64,000 nt of DNA from Tomocerus qinae. Taxonomy: Eukaryota; Arthropoda; Collembola; Entomobryomorpha; Tomoceridae. The notes under the pieces were generated by a model. That model saw nothing but the letters and a program-made list of their open reading frames with translations. It had not been told where the DNA came from and did not search any database. A program made the position numbers and the translations under genes. The stretch lies in assembly GCA_020055645.1 (NCBI GenBank), contig CM034547.1, positions 38,357,909 to 38,421,908 of the forward strand, in the 5' to 3' direction. Below, piece after piece: positions 36,792 to 47,694 of this stretch; position 1 is the stretch's first letter, and the number at the start of each line of letters is the position of its first letter.

Positions 36792-38347
36792 TTAGTAGTT
36801 ATTTAGTTTTGTAATTACGAGGAGTCTGATAATTTGGTCCAAGCCAGTACAAACAGCTAACCCTTGTTTTTCAGCACACCAATCGAAAGAAGAAATTGGT
36901 TGAGTAGAAAGGGTCATATTCTGCAAAAGCTCTACGTTCCCCATAACTCCCATATCTACTCCGTCTGAGTCCTTCTTCACTCGGCACTCTGGATAAGTGC
37001 TGAAGGAAAAATACAAAAAAATGACACAGAATTCAATTGTAATATTTTATCACGTACCGGTGCAATATGAAAATTCAGAGCCACTTACTATTTCCAAAGG
37101 CACAAAGATCCAGAACCTCCTGAAGTCATGAATATATCACGATTTTGAGGTAGATGACGACCAGTCCATACAGTTGATTTATGGGCCTTGATGACGAAGA
37201 AATGATTTGATATTTACGTTCTCGTTTTAAAAATATTATTATGCTATATATTTAAAACACCTTTTCGGCAATGCTGCTAAAGCCGAGCTTGGGATGTAAT
37301 GTTCGTGTATCGAAGATGTGAAATTTTGATTCTAGGGTAGTCGCAATTAGTTTATTCATCTTGATATCTTTTCTGTCAAACTGGATTGAACAAACTCCAT
37401 TTTTCAAATTTTTCTCCCAGACTACTTTCATTTCTCTCAAGTCGAACATTTTCAAATCTCCATTATCGTAACCACAACAAATCATGCGATCCTCTTTAGA
37501 AAAAGAATTACCTATAAAATACAACACAAAGAATAAAGATTTTTCATCCTGTATGCAAAATTATATCGTAGCACATGTTGTAAAGGTATTGTAAATCTCT
37601 TTTGTAATTATATTGTTATCGTGTACCAAAGGCAACTGCCCAGCAATCTCTTCTAACTTCCCCGATTCCAGGTTCAATGATGGCTACTGGTTTATCCTTT
37701 TGTCTGACGTCCCAAATTTTTACTGAACCTAATTGGAAATATTTTCTTTAAAGTCCACAATACTGTTAAAATTATTAATACTTTCATGGAAATTATTGCT
37801 GTTTCTTTGCAATAAAATGAAAATTCTAACTAACCGTCTCGACTTCCAGTCGCTACTTCTGGTGGTCCTGTTTTTCCTCCTCCAGCTCCACCCATTCCAT
37901 CAATTGTGTTAATTATTTGTTCGTGCGCCTTAGCGTCATATATGTTTTTGCTAACCTCTAGATCCCAAATGCGAAAATTGCCACTAAAATCCCCACATGC
38001 CAAATGTTTACTTCCGCCTGGAGATGCTCCAAAAGTCCCAGTTTTTAAAGATGTGTCTACATCAATCTTAAAAGAAAAATTTAAGTAATGACAAAATGCT
38101 TCCGAAAAAAAGACTAACCTTTACGTTATGATAGTAATAGGTAATGGGCGACATTACCCACCTTTTTCAGAGATCTAGCGTCATTTATGGCTACTTCATA
38201 TAATTCAATCACTCCTGTTCCTTTAGGGTATGATCCCAACGCTACAAATTTTGCTGTTCCAGGGATCCATTTACAATCGAAAAGTGTGTAACCAACACTC
38301 TTTTCTACGTGAGCAATTATTTGAGGCTTGGTTAATTCAAGCTCCAT
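36792..38347 (-). CDS. DNAAF10: WD-repeat dynein assembly factor WDR92 (DNAAF10, Monad)
   Basis: A cytoplasmic co-factor of the R2TP/prefoldin-like chaperone that helps preassemble axonemal dynein heavy chains. Minus-strand exons 38162-38347, 37835-38066, 37627-37728, 37261-37511, 37089-37186 and 36792-36999 give 358 residues, against 357 in human. It follows the family along its whole length: [21 protein letters not shown] at the start, then WD blades such as [51 protein letters not shown] and [18 protein letters not shown], ending QPISSFDW...[11 protein letters not shown]. The start is the ATG at 38345-38347; the frame also has an in-phase TTG two codons upstream, which I rejected. It is convergent with the CA-related gene, 135 bp between stop codons, and divergent from RRP36. 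Confidence 0.95.
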
Positions 38348-39143
38348 TTCCAATAATATTCTGAACCTTTTGACAGAAAAGAGACCATCTAGTTTTCAGT
38401 TGGCTGCTTCGACTTCTACTATCCGTCGGAGATCCGAGGAGACTGCATTTATAGGACTTCACTACTTCAATATTATAACAATTTTGTTAGTTCGATGTTT
38501 ACATCGCTGTTAATGGCAACGTGCAGTAGTGGGTAGTGGTTCCGGGTCCAGTGTCAGGCCCCGAACGGTACAAGTATCATTCCAGGCAGATGTGTTTCCA
38601 GTTTCCGGTCAGCTCAGCTGTATGATACTGTAATGATACTGATGGTTTGTCAATAAGTTCCCTTTCAAAGTTACACTTGCCGCGTTTCACAACAAAGTAT
38701 CCTATCCTATGTCGTTATCCAAACATGTGGTATATTTCTTCTTTCCTTTCTAACACGAACGAATAGCATTTATGCAATAAGCCGCGAATTTTCAAATTAT
38801 TATTTAAAAAGTGAACACATGTTTACAAATAATAAAAAGTAAAAATTTAAAATAAGTAAATCTTTTTTTATGTGTTAGTATTTTACTTATTTTATCTTCT
38901 AGGTTCTTTGCTTAATAGTACTCTGTTGGGCTGGATTTAGGCAGCGGGATATCGTTGCCTCAATTGCCCCTGTTGCCTCCGTTGCCCCCTCCCCCGTTGC
39001 CCCTAGTTTAGCCACTTAACCAATTACTTTAATATATTGTCCCCATTGCCTCCCGTCACTATTTTTGCCTCTTTCTTGACCTAACCTAATAAAAAATAAA
39101 CTGTTTTATTCTAATATTCTGGAAATTATTTTTTCAGATTGTA
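38348..39143. promoter_or_regulatory. Divergent promoter region between DNAAF10 and RRP36
   Basis: About 800 bp separate two start codons facing away from each other. An acceptor-like TTTTTTCAG ends at 39137, six bases before the RRP36 ATG, so RRP36 may have an untranslated first exon in this stretch. A cytosine-rich minisatellite-like block lies at 38953-39005. I see no clear core-promoter motif. Confidence 0.45.
38953..39005. repeat. Short GTTGCC-rich tandem repeat
   Basis: At least five irregular units of 8-15 bases based on TTGCCyC follow one another, with further TTGCCTC copies at about 39048 and 39067. It resembles a degenerate minisatellite. It sits in the RRP36/DNAAF10 divergent region, where its high C content contrasts with the AT-rich surroundings. 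Confidence 0.6.
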
Positions 39144-40347
39144 ATGGACCATTTAGAAGGAGAAATACTTAGCTCATCAGAAGAAGAGGAGGATCATGAA
39201 GACGAGGAACAAGAAAGTGATACGGAGACCAGGGTCAGCTTACAGCTTATTATATCTATTATATCGTCTATCATTTATTCCTTTGTCATTCAACAACAAT
39301 ACAATTCCAAGCAAAAAATATTACCAAAGATTCCAATAGCCAGGTAATTAATTGTCTTTTTTTCTAGACTGCAATAAGAAAAGAACTCTCTGGTTTAACA
39401 TTTGAAGAATTGGAAGCATTGAAGTCCAATCTTGGTATAAAAGTTTACAACGAAGCTATGTTTGGGTCCAAAAAAGAGTCAACTTCCAGCGGTACAAGCT
39501 CAAGAAAACGTAAACCGGAAGTCATCAAGAGAACTAACAAAAATAGACCACGAGAAATTTCCTCAAAAGTTGGTGCTGCCAAGTCTAAGGTTAAGGTTGA
39601 GAAAGATGTTTTTGAGAGAAAAACGCGGATAGACCCTCGGTTTGACAGCTCTTGTGGAGAGTTAAAGGAAAAGGTTTTTAATTATTTTCAATATCTAATA
39701 ATATAATTAGTGACTTGCTACTAACTTTTTTTATCATATCCATGTTACTGGAGAGAATAATTTATTCAAGTTCTTTTGCAGCTTTGGACTGAAAATTACT
39801 CCTTTTTGTCAGAAGTACAGAAACAGGAACAGGAATATTTAGAACAAGAACTTAGAAAAGAAAAAGAACCATCTAAAAAATTAGAAATGAAAAAACAATT
39901 ACAGCGTCTGGTATGAAATTCTCATCAATGAGATTTTATCTTTTAAATAACACGAGTTTTATATGAATGCAAATTTTGTTCAAACAGAAAAATAAAGAAA
40001 AGTCGAAGGAAACTAATGAAAAGGAAGCTGAAAAGGTTAAACTGGAGCAAATGGAAAATAGAAAAAGAATCAAAGAAGGAAAGAAGCCCTTTTATATGAA
40101 AAAATGTAATCAAATATACACAAATTGCTATGTATTGAATAGTAAAACTTATTATGTGACAATTGTGCAATTTTAATATATTTTTTTTTGATTAATTCCT
40201 GTAGCTACCAAAAAGTTAATGGATCTTGCCGAAAAATATGATCAGCTAAAGGCTTCAGGAAAACTGGAAAAGTATTTAAAGAGAAAGAGAGGAAAAAATG
40301 CCAAGAGAGACAGAAAATCAGTAAACCTACAGCAGAGGATGGATTAG
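39144..40347 (+). CDS. RRP36: Ribosomal RNA processing protein RRP36
   Basis: A nucleolar factor of the small-subunit processome, needed for early pre-rRNA cleavage leading to 18S rRNA. Exons 39144-39233, 39368-39673, 39782-39910, 39988-40105 and 40205-40347 give 261 residues, close to human (259). An acidic N-terminus (EEEEDHEDEEQE) is followed by LTFEELEALKSNLG, a basic linker, the signature RPREISSKV...RIDPRFDSSCGE, a charged coiled coil, KKPFYMKKSTKKLMDLAEKY and a basic nuclear tail (LKRKRGKNAKRDRK). The family order is complete. The donors after exons 1 and 2 (gtcagc, gttttt) are weak but keep phase. The gene is convergent with gluconokinase; stop codons are 213 bp apart. Confidence 0.93.
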
Positions 40348-40445
40348 TTACAGCCGAATCTTATTACTATTGCATAAATTGCATTACTAAACGATAAACA
40401 TTAAAATGTAACTCTCATTTTACGTATTTTTTGGCTTAAAAGCGT

Positions 40446-40503
40446 TTTATTCAAGAGAAGTATATAATTATAATATAATGTATATATTATAAATTATAAT
40501 AAA
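40446..40503. terminator. Interlocked poly(A) signals of RRP36 and gluconokinase
   Basis: An AATAAA on the plus strand at 40498-40503 fits RRP36. A minus-strand AATAAA (plus-strand TTTATT) at 40446-40451 fits gluconokinase. Each lies beyond the other in the direction of transcription, so the mature 3' ends should overlap by several tens of bases. No other strong signals are seen between the two stop codons. Confidence 0.5.
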
Positions 40504-40560
40504 ATATTTCTTAAAATATACTGACATAGACTCTTAATATAACACAGTAGATTTAATTGA

Positions 40561-41160
40561 CTATGAAAACATTTGCGATAATTTTTGTGTTATCTCCCTT
40601 ATAATTGAATCCAATGGTTCGTTTCCATTTACAATAATCGCGGTTTCATCTTGAGTTGGTTTTTCTAAAGTTTTGAGTTGACTTTGTAGTAGTCCTGCTT
40701 TCATAAAATGCCCTTGTCGTTGGGAAATTCGACTATGTAAGACATCTTCAGAGCAATCGAGTAGAACAAAAACAGTTTTAAAGGTACAGAACCTTACTTT
40801 CATTGTTTCATCGTCAAATGCTCCTGCTAAAATTTCTCTATAAACCTTTCGTAGAGCTGAACAAGCAATAATTGCCCCTATGTGTCGAGCTCCCTCCTCT
40901 TGATCCTCTGTAGGCTTTTCAGTACCTCTGCTAGATTCTAAAACTGTCACAAATTGATTACGGACGATATGAAGCCACGGAAATCGATCTTCATCAGTAA
41001 GGGGTATACCGTCGCGCATTTTTGCTATATTAGATTCCGAATGAAGTGAATCTGCATCCACCCATTGGCATCCATAATGGCTAGCTAGGGCTGAGGCTAC
41101 TTCAGATTTTCCGCATGCGGATGGTCCCATCACCACCAACCCTAAATTTGCTTCAGCCAT
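40561..41160 (-). CDS. IDNK: Gluconokinase (IDNK family)
   Basis: Phosphorylates D-gluconate with ATP to 6-phosphogluconate, feeding the pentose phosphate pathway in the cytosol. A single exon of 199 residues (human IDNK 187). The P-loop GPSACGKS is at residues 12-19. DADSLH, the substrate-binding GIPLTDEDRFPWL, ACSALRKVYREIL and RQGHFMKAGLLQSQLKTLE follow in family order. The frame is open seven codons upstream to a GTG, but the ATG at 41158-41160 gives the usual N-terminus and is preferred. A hAT-like element is inserted 236 bp upstream of the start, so it lies in or near the promoter. Confidence 0.95.
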   Translation of the reverse strand: MAEANLGLVVMGPSACGKSEVASALASHYGCQWVDADSLHSESNIAKMRDGIPLTDEDRFPWLHIVRNQFVTVLESSRGTEKPTEDQEEGARHIGAIIACSALRKVYREILAGAFDDETMKVRFCTFKTVFVLLDCSEDVLHSRISQRQGHFMKAGLLQSQLKTLEKPTQDETAIIVNGNEPLDSIIREITQKLSQMFS

Positions 41161-41396
41161 CGGTGTTGTGTGTTGACCCACTATGTCAAAACATAACAGA
41201 TAAAACCAAAGATAAAACTACAACATACAAAAACAGGGTAACACAAAAATAGACAACTAGAGACTAACTGCAAAAAATTAATATTTGCAGCACCAAACGT
41301 AATTAAGAAACATTCTGGAGAAAGTGGTTAAAGTTTTATATGAAATAACCCCAAGAAAAGAGAAAGTACAATGTAAAAATACTTTTGCATCACTCT

Positions 41397-42080
41397 CAGT
41401 GTTCGATTTTATCCGGCTAAAAAGCTTTTTGACCAACCAGCCGGCTAAAATGGTTAAAATGGCTAAAAATGTCCATATCCTTGAAACCTCCTTGATTTTG
41501 CAGCACAGGAGTTCAAACTTCAAACCACAGCGTCCAACAAATGAATAAAAAGAGACTGGCACCATTTTGCTCTGTGTACTCTCTTCTCAAACAAACTCAT
41601 TTTTAACATTTAACTACATTTTAGTTAAGATATCAATACATTTCTATCGGATTTTACAGTTTTCGCAGATAATGTCATCAAAGCAATAAACAAAACGAAG
41701 AACGCCGGCACGAAGACGCTCTGCTACAACCACGTCACATTTTAGTGCACCTGCTTCAGCAACACTTCCTGATCGTACTAATTAGTCTTATGTCTTCACA
41801 ACGGTTATTTGGAACAATTGTGACCAGAAGATTGATTTGTAGATTGCAAGTATGTAGGCCCTTCTTAAACAAAATTAGTTTAAACTTTGGTGTAGATCAA
41901 GGATAGGCTAAACTAGGCAAAATAGGGTTTTACTTTGCCCCATTTTACGTATATTTTATTTTTGACCATTTTAACCAATTTAGCCTTTTTATCCGCCGGC
42001 TAACAAGGGTATTTTGCCAGCCGGCTAGCCATTTTAACCTGACCATTATAGCCGGCTAACCGGCTGGTCATCGAACACTG
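41397..42080. mobile_element. Non-autonomous hAT transposon, 684 bp
   Basis: Both ends read CAGTGTTCGAT inward (11-bp terminal inverted repeat). A perfect 8-bp target duplication, ATCACTCT, flanks it at 41389-41396 and 42081-42088. Below the ends lie repeated motifs of the CCGGCTA and GGCTAAAATGGTTAAAATGG kind, two on the left and at least four on the right. Such subterminal repeats are known transposase-binding sites in hAT elements. There is no transposase frame, so it is non-autonomous. The intact target duplication and matching ends suggest a fairly recent insertion. Frames at 41278-41565 overlap it on both strands and are not genes. Confidence 0.92.
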
Positions 42081-43208
42081 ATCACTCTGTACATGAGTAC
42101 AATACCATATTTGAATAAAAATCCTTACATGTAATCTTGTGGTGAAGTAATGGTGAAGTATGAAGTAACCTCCTTTTCTGTAATTTTAATTTTCCTTTTT
42201 ATAAACCGTATATCCGATTGCATACACGATGAACTGAGAAATTGTAATGGTAACGGTGTAGTATAGCATGCCTTACTTTTTGTAGAATTACGTTAAAATA
42301 GCTTATTACTGCAGTATACTGGCAAGCTTTTAGTCAAGATGCACAACTGAATTTACCGATCTTTAGTTACACAATACAGACACACCATTTTTGTAAATGT
42401 ATATTAGTGATCATGCATGCAATGTACGGTGTATACTGCAGATCGTATATACCTACTCATGTCATGTCTTTGAAGATTGAAATTGGTTGAGAATTATTAA
42501 CGAAAATAAATGATAAATAGACTTTATAAATAATGTGATGAATGATCTTGCACATCCATTTCATAAGAGGGATGGCACATTTGGCTGCACACGATCATTA
42601 TACGTGGTTTTAATTTAGGAGTTTATCATCGTACACTGCAACTGTAGTACAGTTAGTACATAGTACACCACAAGTACTAGCCGATAAGAAATACTACCCA
42701 GACATTTACATATTTATTTACTTTTTACAAAACAATATTACAAAACTAAACTGTAGATCCACAGTACAGTATACCAAAAATTGAATAAACCTGCCATTGA
42801 ACAGCCTTCAGCCTTCTTTTTTTATCACGGTCATTTCATTATTCACTCAACTCAAGTCTCACTCGATATGCTTTTAGTGTCATGTTGTAGAGCTGTGTTT
42901 GACTGTGCTGTGCTGGTGTGACTTTCTAAAGATCCTTTCATCCATCACCCATCGTAATACTAGTAGCCAGTATATTGTACTGTGTAATTGTATAGCTTAG
43001 CAGTGAATAATATCGTATGAACATGCAAATTCGAGCAAGCCAAGTTTCTCAGTTTTTAGGGGCCAAGCTAGAACTGGAACATACAAATAAAATGTATGTC
43101 TGGAGTTTGAACATGTATTGTATTTACGACATTATCGGTATAGTATCGTAATCGTATATCGTATGGTTCTTATCTTCTGTCAAGTTCTCTCATAACTTAT
43201 ATAAACTC
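42081..43208. other. Intergenic DNA, no gene seen
   Basis: This lies between the hAT element and the 3' end of ODAD2. It is AT-rich, with several small palindromes (for example AACTGTAGTACAGTT near 42648), and has no frame or RNA gene I can support. The left part may hold distal promoter sequence for gluconokinase. Confidence 0.5.
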
Positions 43209-43250
43209 TTTATTATATGAGTGTATATTTATTTATATACACTCATATAA
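43209..43250 (-). terminator. Hairpin carrying two poly(A) signals, likely 3' end of ODAD2
   Basis: Positions 43213-43228 and 43235-43250 form a perfect 16-bp inverted repeat with a 6-base loop. Read on the minus strand (the ODAD2 direction), one AATAAA falls across the loop (43228-43233) and a second at the base (43209-43214). It lies about 190 bp past the ODAD2 stop codon, so it is a plausible cleavage signal for that transcript. Confidence 0.4.
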
Positions 43251-43436
43251 ATAAATAGCCCTTCGCATAAATATGCCAAAACATCTCAGTACGCCCGTAT
43301 TTTCATTCTTGTCCAGTTCAGTGTTGTCTTTGAGGTTGATACTTTACAGACTTATTCAATCCTAGTGCCACTATCTTACTATTATTTTACAGTTAAGATG
43401 TAAAAAATAAAAAATTATGGGATGGTTAATGATTTA

Positions 43437-46400
43437 CTACTGGAGTCGAGCGTTTTCCGCAGATAAAGCCAGTCGTCGAATATTGGCCATGACTCCGGCA
43501 GAAGCATTTCTCAGTTCTTCATCAAGTGAACCACTCATGTTAATAAGATACTAAACATAAATAAAAATAAGTTCTTGAGTTAATAAAATTACTATATAGT
43601 GAACATGAGTGAATTTGGTTAATATTTTGAAAGACTTACTGGGACGACTCCGCATTGATGAATAGTTATGCAATTTCTGGGATCTGAAGACAATGCACAT
43701 AAAGCCTTGGCAGCAGCTTGATGGACTTTTGGGTCATTTGATGTCAAATACGAGCATATAGGGCTGACCGCTTTCCGTCTACCAAATTCTCCACTGTTCT
43801 CTCCCCATTTACAGCATTCAGCAATAGCATTAGCAAGGCATCGACGGAGTAAATCATTGTTACCACGAGGCTATTATGAGACAAAGCCAATTAAAACAGA
43901 TTAGCTACTATTATTTGTAGTTGTATTCCACATTTGGTGATGCACTTACATTAGAAGTAATTCATGGTTTTGAATAGTATAAGAGTATAAGCAGTATAAC
44001 ACATGGACGATGAACCACATGCCTTTAGAATGGATGCCTAAGTCATGCCACTGTACATTACTGCTAAGTGTACTTACACTACTTTTAAACTGTACATTAC
44101 TTTTAATACGATACCTGACCGCAAGCCTCAAACTAAGCAAGGTCGCAGCCAAAAAATTAATATTTCAGGCAAAGCTCACCTAAATACATGTAAAAATTAA
44201 ATGTTTTATTGCCTCTTTAGGCAAAAGGTTCATTTCCTTCTCAAACCCGTTCCATGTTGTGGTTTTATAGTACTTCAATCAATACTACTTGACATTACTA
44301 TATTGTGCAAAGTAATTACATGTAGCAATCTCACCGTCGATGCTAATCTGGAGAGAAACTGTACCACACCATGATCGCTCATAATCGCAAGGTTTTCATT
44401 GTTGACAGCGATAGAGGCAATTGTATGAGACACAGCAGCCTGTACTTCAGTGTTATCTGATACAAGAAGGTGAACTAATGCTTCCAAGCCACCCACATAT
44501 GTCCTCACCATGTCTCCCGAATCCTGCAGATAAATAATTAATACCGAAGATTGCACTCTGAAAGATGATAAACAGACACGTTAATATAAGTACCTTTGAA
44601 TACTGCACATATGGACAAATGGCCCAGGCAGCGCTTGACTGAACAAGAGGAGAACTATGTTTCAAAAGTGACCACACCAAGCGAAACACATCTAATTTTT
44701 CCATTTCTCTACGAGCGTCATGATCTTTTGCTAATTCTCCAACAGCCCGAGTCGTATTTACTAATAATTTCTGACAAAAAGCCAAAATATAATTGTTTGT
44801 ACACTCTCGTAAATAAAAGTCCGGTTAAATTGATGAATTGTAAGTTATATAATGGAAAAAACCGTATTGCTGGAGGTGAGATGAGAAGTTAATTTTGGCA
44901 TTGCTTTGGCTTCTCGAATAAGATTTGCATTTGCTAAATCGGCTTTTGAAATTTCATATATTGCTCCAGATACGTTAATTAGAACTTCTTCAGGTTCGTC
45001 CTCTAATAGAGACACGAGTAAATCTACTAGGCCCTTTTCCAAATAACGATTTGTGTTGCAAATGGCAGAAGCACATTTCCAAATTGCTCCTGTTGCAGCA
45101 GCCAAGAGAGGCTGAAGAAAATACAAAAACGAGTAAACAGTAATCATCCGGGCCGAAAAAGTCTAACCAAACTAATTTTTTATTCACAGTAACAAGCATA
45201 CATTTCAATTATACATGTTATATGTTGTGCAATAAAATACTGGTTGTGTAATTCATAAACTAGTCCAAACAAACCTTGTTCTTTTTTAGTTCCCTATCTT
45301 CAATTATAGCAATCAAAGGGTCCACCGCTCCTAATCGATAAACCGTTTCTCGAGATTCTTCGTCTTCTGCGCACTATAATAACATTGTGCCAGTAAAATT
45401 ATAGAATTAAATCATGCCCTGGAATTTGAGATTGAGATTGCATTATGGGAAGAAACTAGACTTTATGACAAATTATTCTTACAACATAAATTGCTTTAGC
45501 GCAAAACTGTGCTAGCTCTTGATTAGAACTGAGAAGTCCACTAACAAATTCGTCCAAAAGTCCCTCTGTCCTGATAGCAATTCTAAATGTGGTCTGGAAT
45601 TTTAAAATCCGGTTATCATCTGCGATCTGATGTTAGCCGATTCCAATAATAGCTAAAAATTTTATATTTTTGCAAGTAAACCTCAGAAGCACATTCCTGT
45701 AGTATTCCTACAACTGGAATCACAACATCGACATGCTTTGCTTTCATGAGTTTCGCCAATAAAGGAATTCCTCCGGCTTTCCGAATCGCTTCTTTGTTTT
45801 TCGTCGACTTGGCAAGAGACCACAGAGCTAATGCACCACATCTTGCAACTTCCATATGCTTTTCTTCGCTTTGACCAACATTTGAGTCGTGATCAATATC
45901 CATCATATCTACCTAAAAACAATGTCATAAATAATGAACAATAAATAAACACCAACATCGCCAACATGTAAACTGTGTGTCATAGACCTGTGAATGAAAT
46001 AGTGTATATAGATACTTTGGTTAGGAATCTTCTAAATTATTATTATTATTATACCATGTCTAAGTATAATATACTCAATACTAATGTACTCTATGTCTGA
46101 TTGTTTTAACTGCATAGTCATAACAATGTTACTATATAGTCTTACGAGTCGAGAGATTCCATCGTTTCTTCGCATTGCACGACGTGCTTTTTTAATTTTG
46201 CAGATGTTGGCTATGGTCTCAGCAGTTAGAGGCTTAAGAGCATTGGAAATATCACCGAGACACTCCACAAGAGTTTCAAGTCCCTGAAATATAAACCTCA
46301 AGCGTATTTATAATAAAGCAAATATAAATGACTAAAATGACTCTCATAATACATGAATACAACGATAATGATAATACAACTGAATGTGGACAATAACCCT

Positions 46401-47214
46401 CATATTGAAGACACTTCTGCTAATGTCAGAATTTTGAGTAATTTGTTTTATAACGAGTAACGATGCAATTTTGCATCTGGTTTCATCTGTTTCCAGGATG
46501 TTAAGTAGAACCTCTAATCCTCCTGAGTCCTTTATAGCCATTTGAACGAATGAATCGTCAAGATTATGGTCTCTCAATGAAGACAGAGCAAGAATGGTGG
46601 CTGTCGCATTTCCAGCCTAAATGAAGAAATCAATTCTATGTTACAGAAATGTGAGAGATATATTTTCTTTCAACTTTGCCATATACCTTGAAAATGAAGG
46701 TGTACAATCAGTATCGATTGCATTCAAATGATAAAGGAAATGGGGTATTAACGCTTATACATACTTTTATGTATTTGATGAGACGCTGAACGTGCCAGTA
46801 TTCTTGCGGTAGATCAGGAGATGCGGGCCGGTTTTTGAAGTCTTCTTCCTGAGATTCCTCTGAAGATTGGGCATCCGATGATAGAGAAATATCCTGAAAA
46901 GACAACAAGGTGCTTTTTCTGGACTTTAAAGCATTTGAATTTGATATACGGGAGGATCTTCGAGTGTCTGTTCCTTGAGGATGCCCTTGTCCCACTCCTG
47001 TCACGACGTTTTCATCATCATATTCGTTTTCTGATGGAAACACGTCATCTTCTAATTCACTTTCAAATTCACGGTCTCCAGCAACCACTAATTCAGCTTC
47101 GCTGAGAACATCAGAAGCAGTGAAGCTGTCTTCCAAAAGGTCGTCTATTTCAGCTTCGGTTTCTACATCTTGCTCTGTACGAGAGCTCTTTTTCTTTGGT
47201 TTATTTTCGGACAT
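43437..47214 (-). CDS. ODAD2: Armadillo-repeat outer dynein arm docking protein ARMC4 (ODAD2)
   Basis: A docking-complex component needed to place outer dynein arms on ciliary doublets. Eleven minus-strand exons, all phase 0 (46765-47214, 46398-46616, 46146-46283, 45682-45912, 45483-45593, 45275-45373, 44863-45111, 44594-44770, 44335-44523, 43640-43870, 43437-43550), give 735 residues. An acidic, Ser-rich N-terminus (about residues 1-130) leads to [16 protein letters not shown] and then armadillo repeats to the end. Family blocks include [60 protein letters not shown] and the C-terminal [14 protein letters not shown]. It is shorter than human ARMC4 (1044 residues), mainly at the N-terminus. 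The first ATG after a weak upstream open stretch (47214) was chosen as start. Confidence 0.94.
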
Positions 47215-47437
47215 AATGGTCTTACTCAACGTGGAATAATAATGATAACTGGAGAACAATATTGTATACTGTATATAGTATTTGAATATCAGGTATGTAC
47301 TATATTGTTTGTTTGGTTGCATCCTTACTTTAATCATTAATCAAAGAATCTCATGCATGTATGTTTGATCAATATTTGCCGTTCTTTCTACATGCAGCAA
47401 AAAAGAGGGTCTTAAACAGATAGAGTGTAAAACACAG

Positions 47438-47694
47438 ATGTATCAATAGAATGGAGAGCTACTTACCCAGGCGGAGGATATTTAAATATTTTCACAAACC
47501 CATTTTTGCAAAACATTTTTCAATACCCCAACTATTGTAAGGGGTGTGAATTAGAATCGAGTAATAAGGTGCATATTGAAATAAGAGAAAATTGGAGAAA
47601 TGAAACGCAACCACAAATTGATAGATACGTTGATAGAATTGATAGAATGTACCCATACATCATGAATTATGATACCGAAGGCAGAGGAAAATAA
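47438..47694 (+). CDS. Unassigned possible coding exon or remnant
   Basis: An open frame of about 85 codons begins just after an acceptor-like ACACAG and ends in TAA. It has no in-frame ATG near its beginning, so if real it is the last exon of a gene whose earlier exons I cannot see. The peptide looks non-random: WRATYPGGGYLNIFTNPFLQ, then CKGCE, then a polar stretch with NWRNETQPQIDRYVDRIDR. I do not recognise the family. It lies between the 5' ends and 3' ends of ODAD2 and NDUFB4, both on the other strand. It could equally be a decayed insertion. Confidence 0.25.

Noticed and set aside
38348-38353. TTG as start codon for DNAAF10
   Set aside because: An ATG two codons later matches the family N-terminus and is a standard eukaryotic start.
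41161-41181. GTG as start codon for gluconokinase
   Set aside because: The frame is open seven codons upstream, but the ATG at 41160 gives the normal N-terminus before the P-loop.
41278-41565. Minus-strand frame of 95 codons upstream of gluconokinase
   Set aside because: It crosses the left end of the hAT element and its target duplication, so it is a chance frame made by the insertion.
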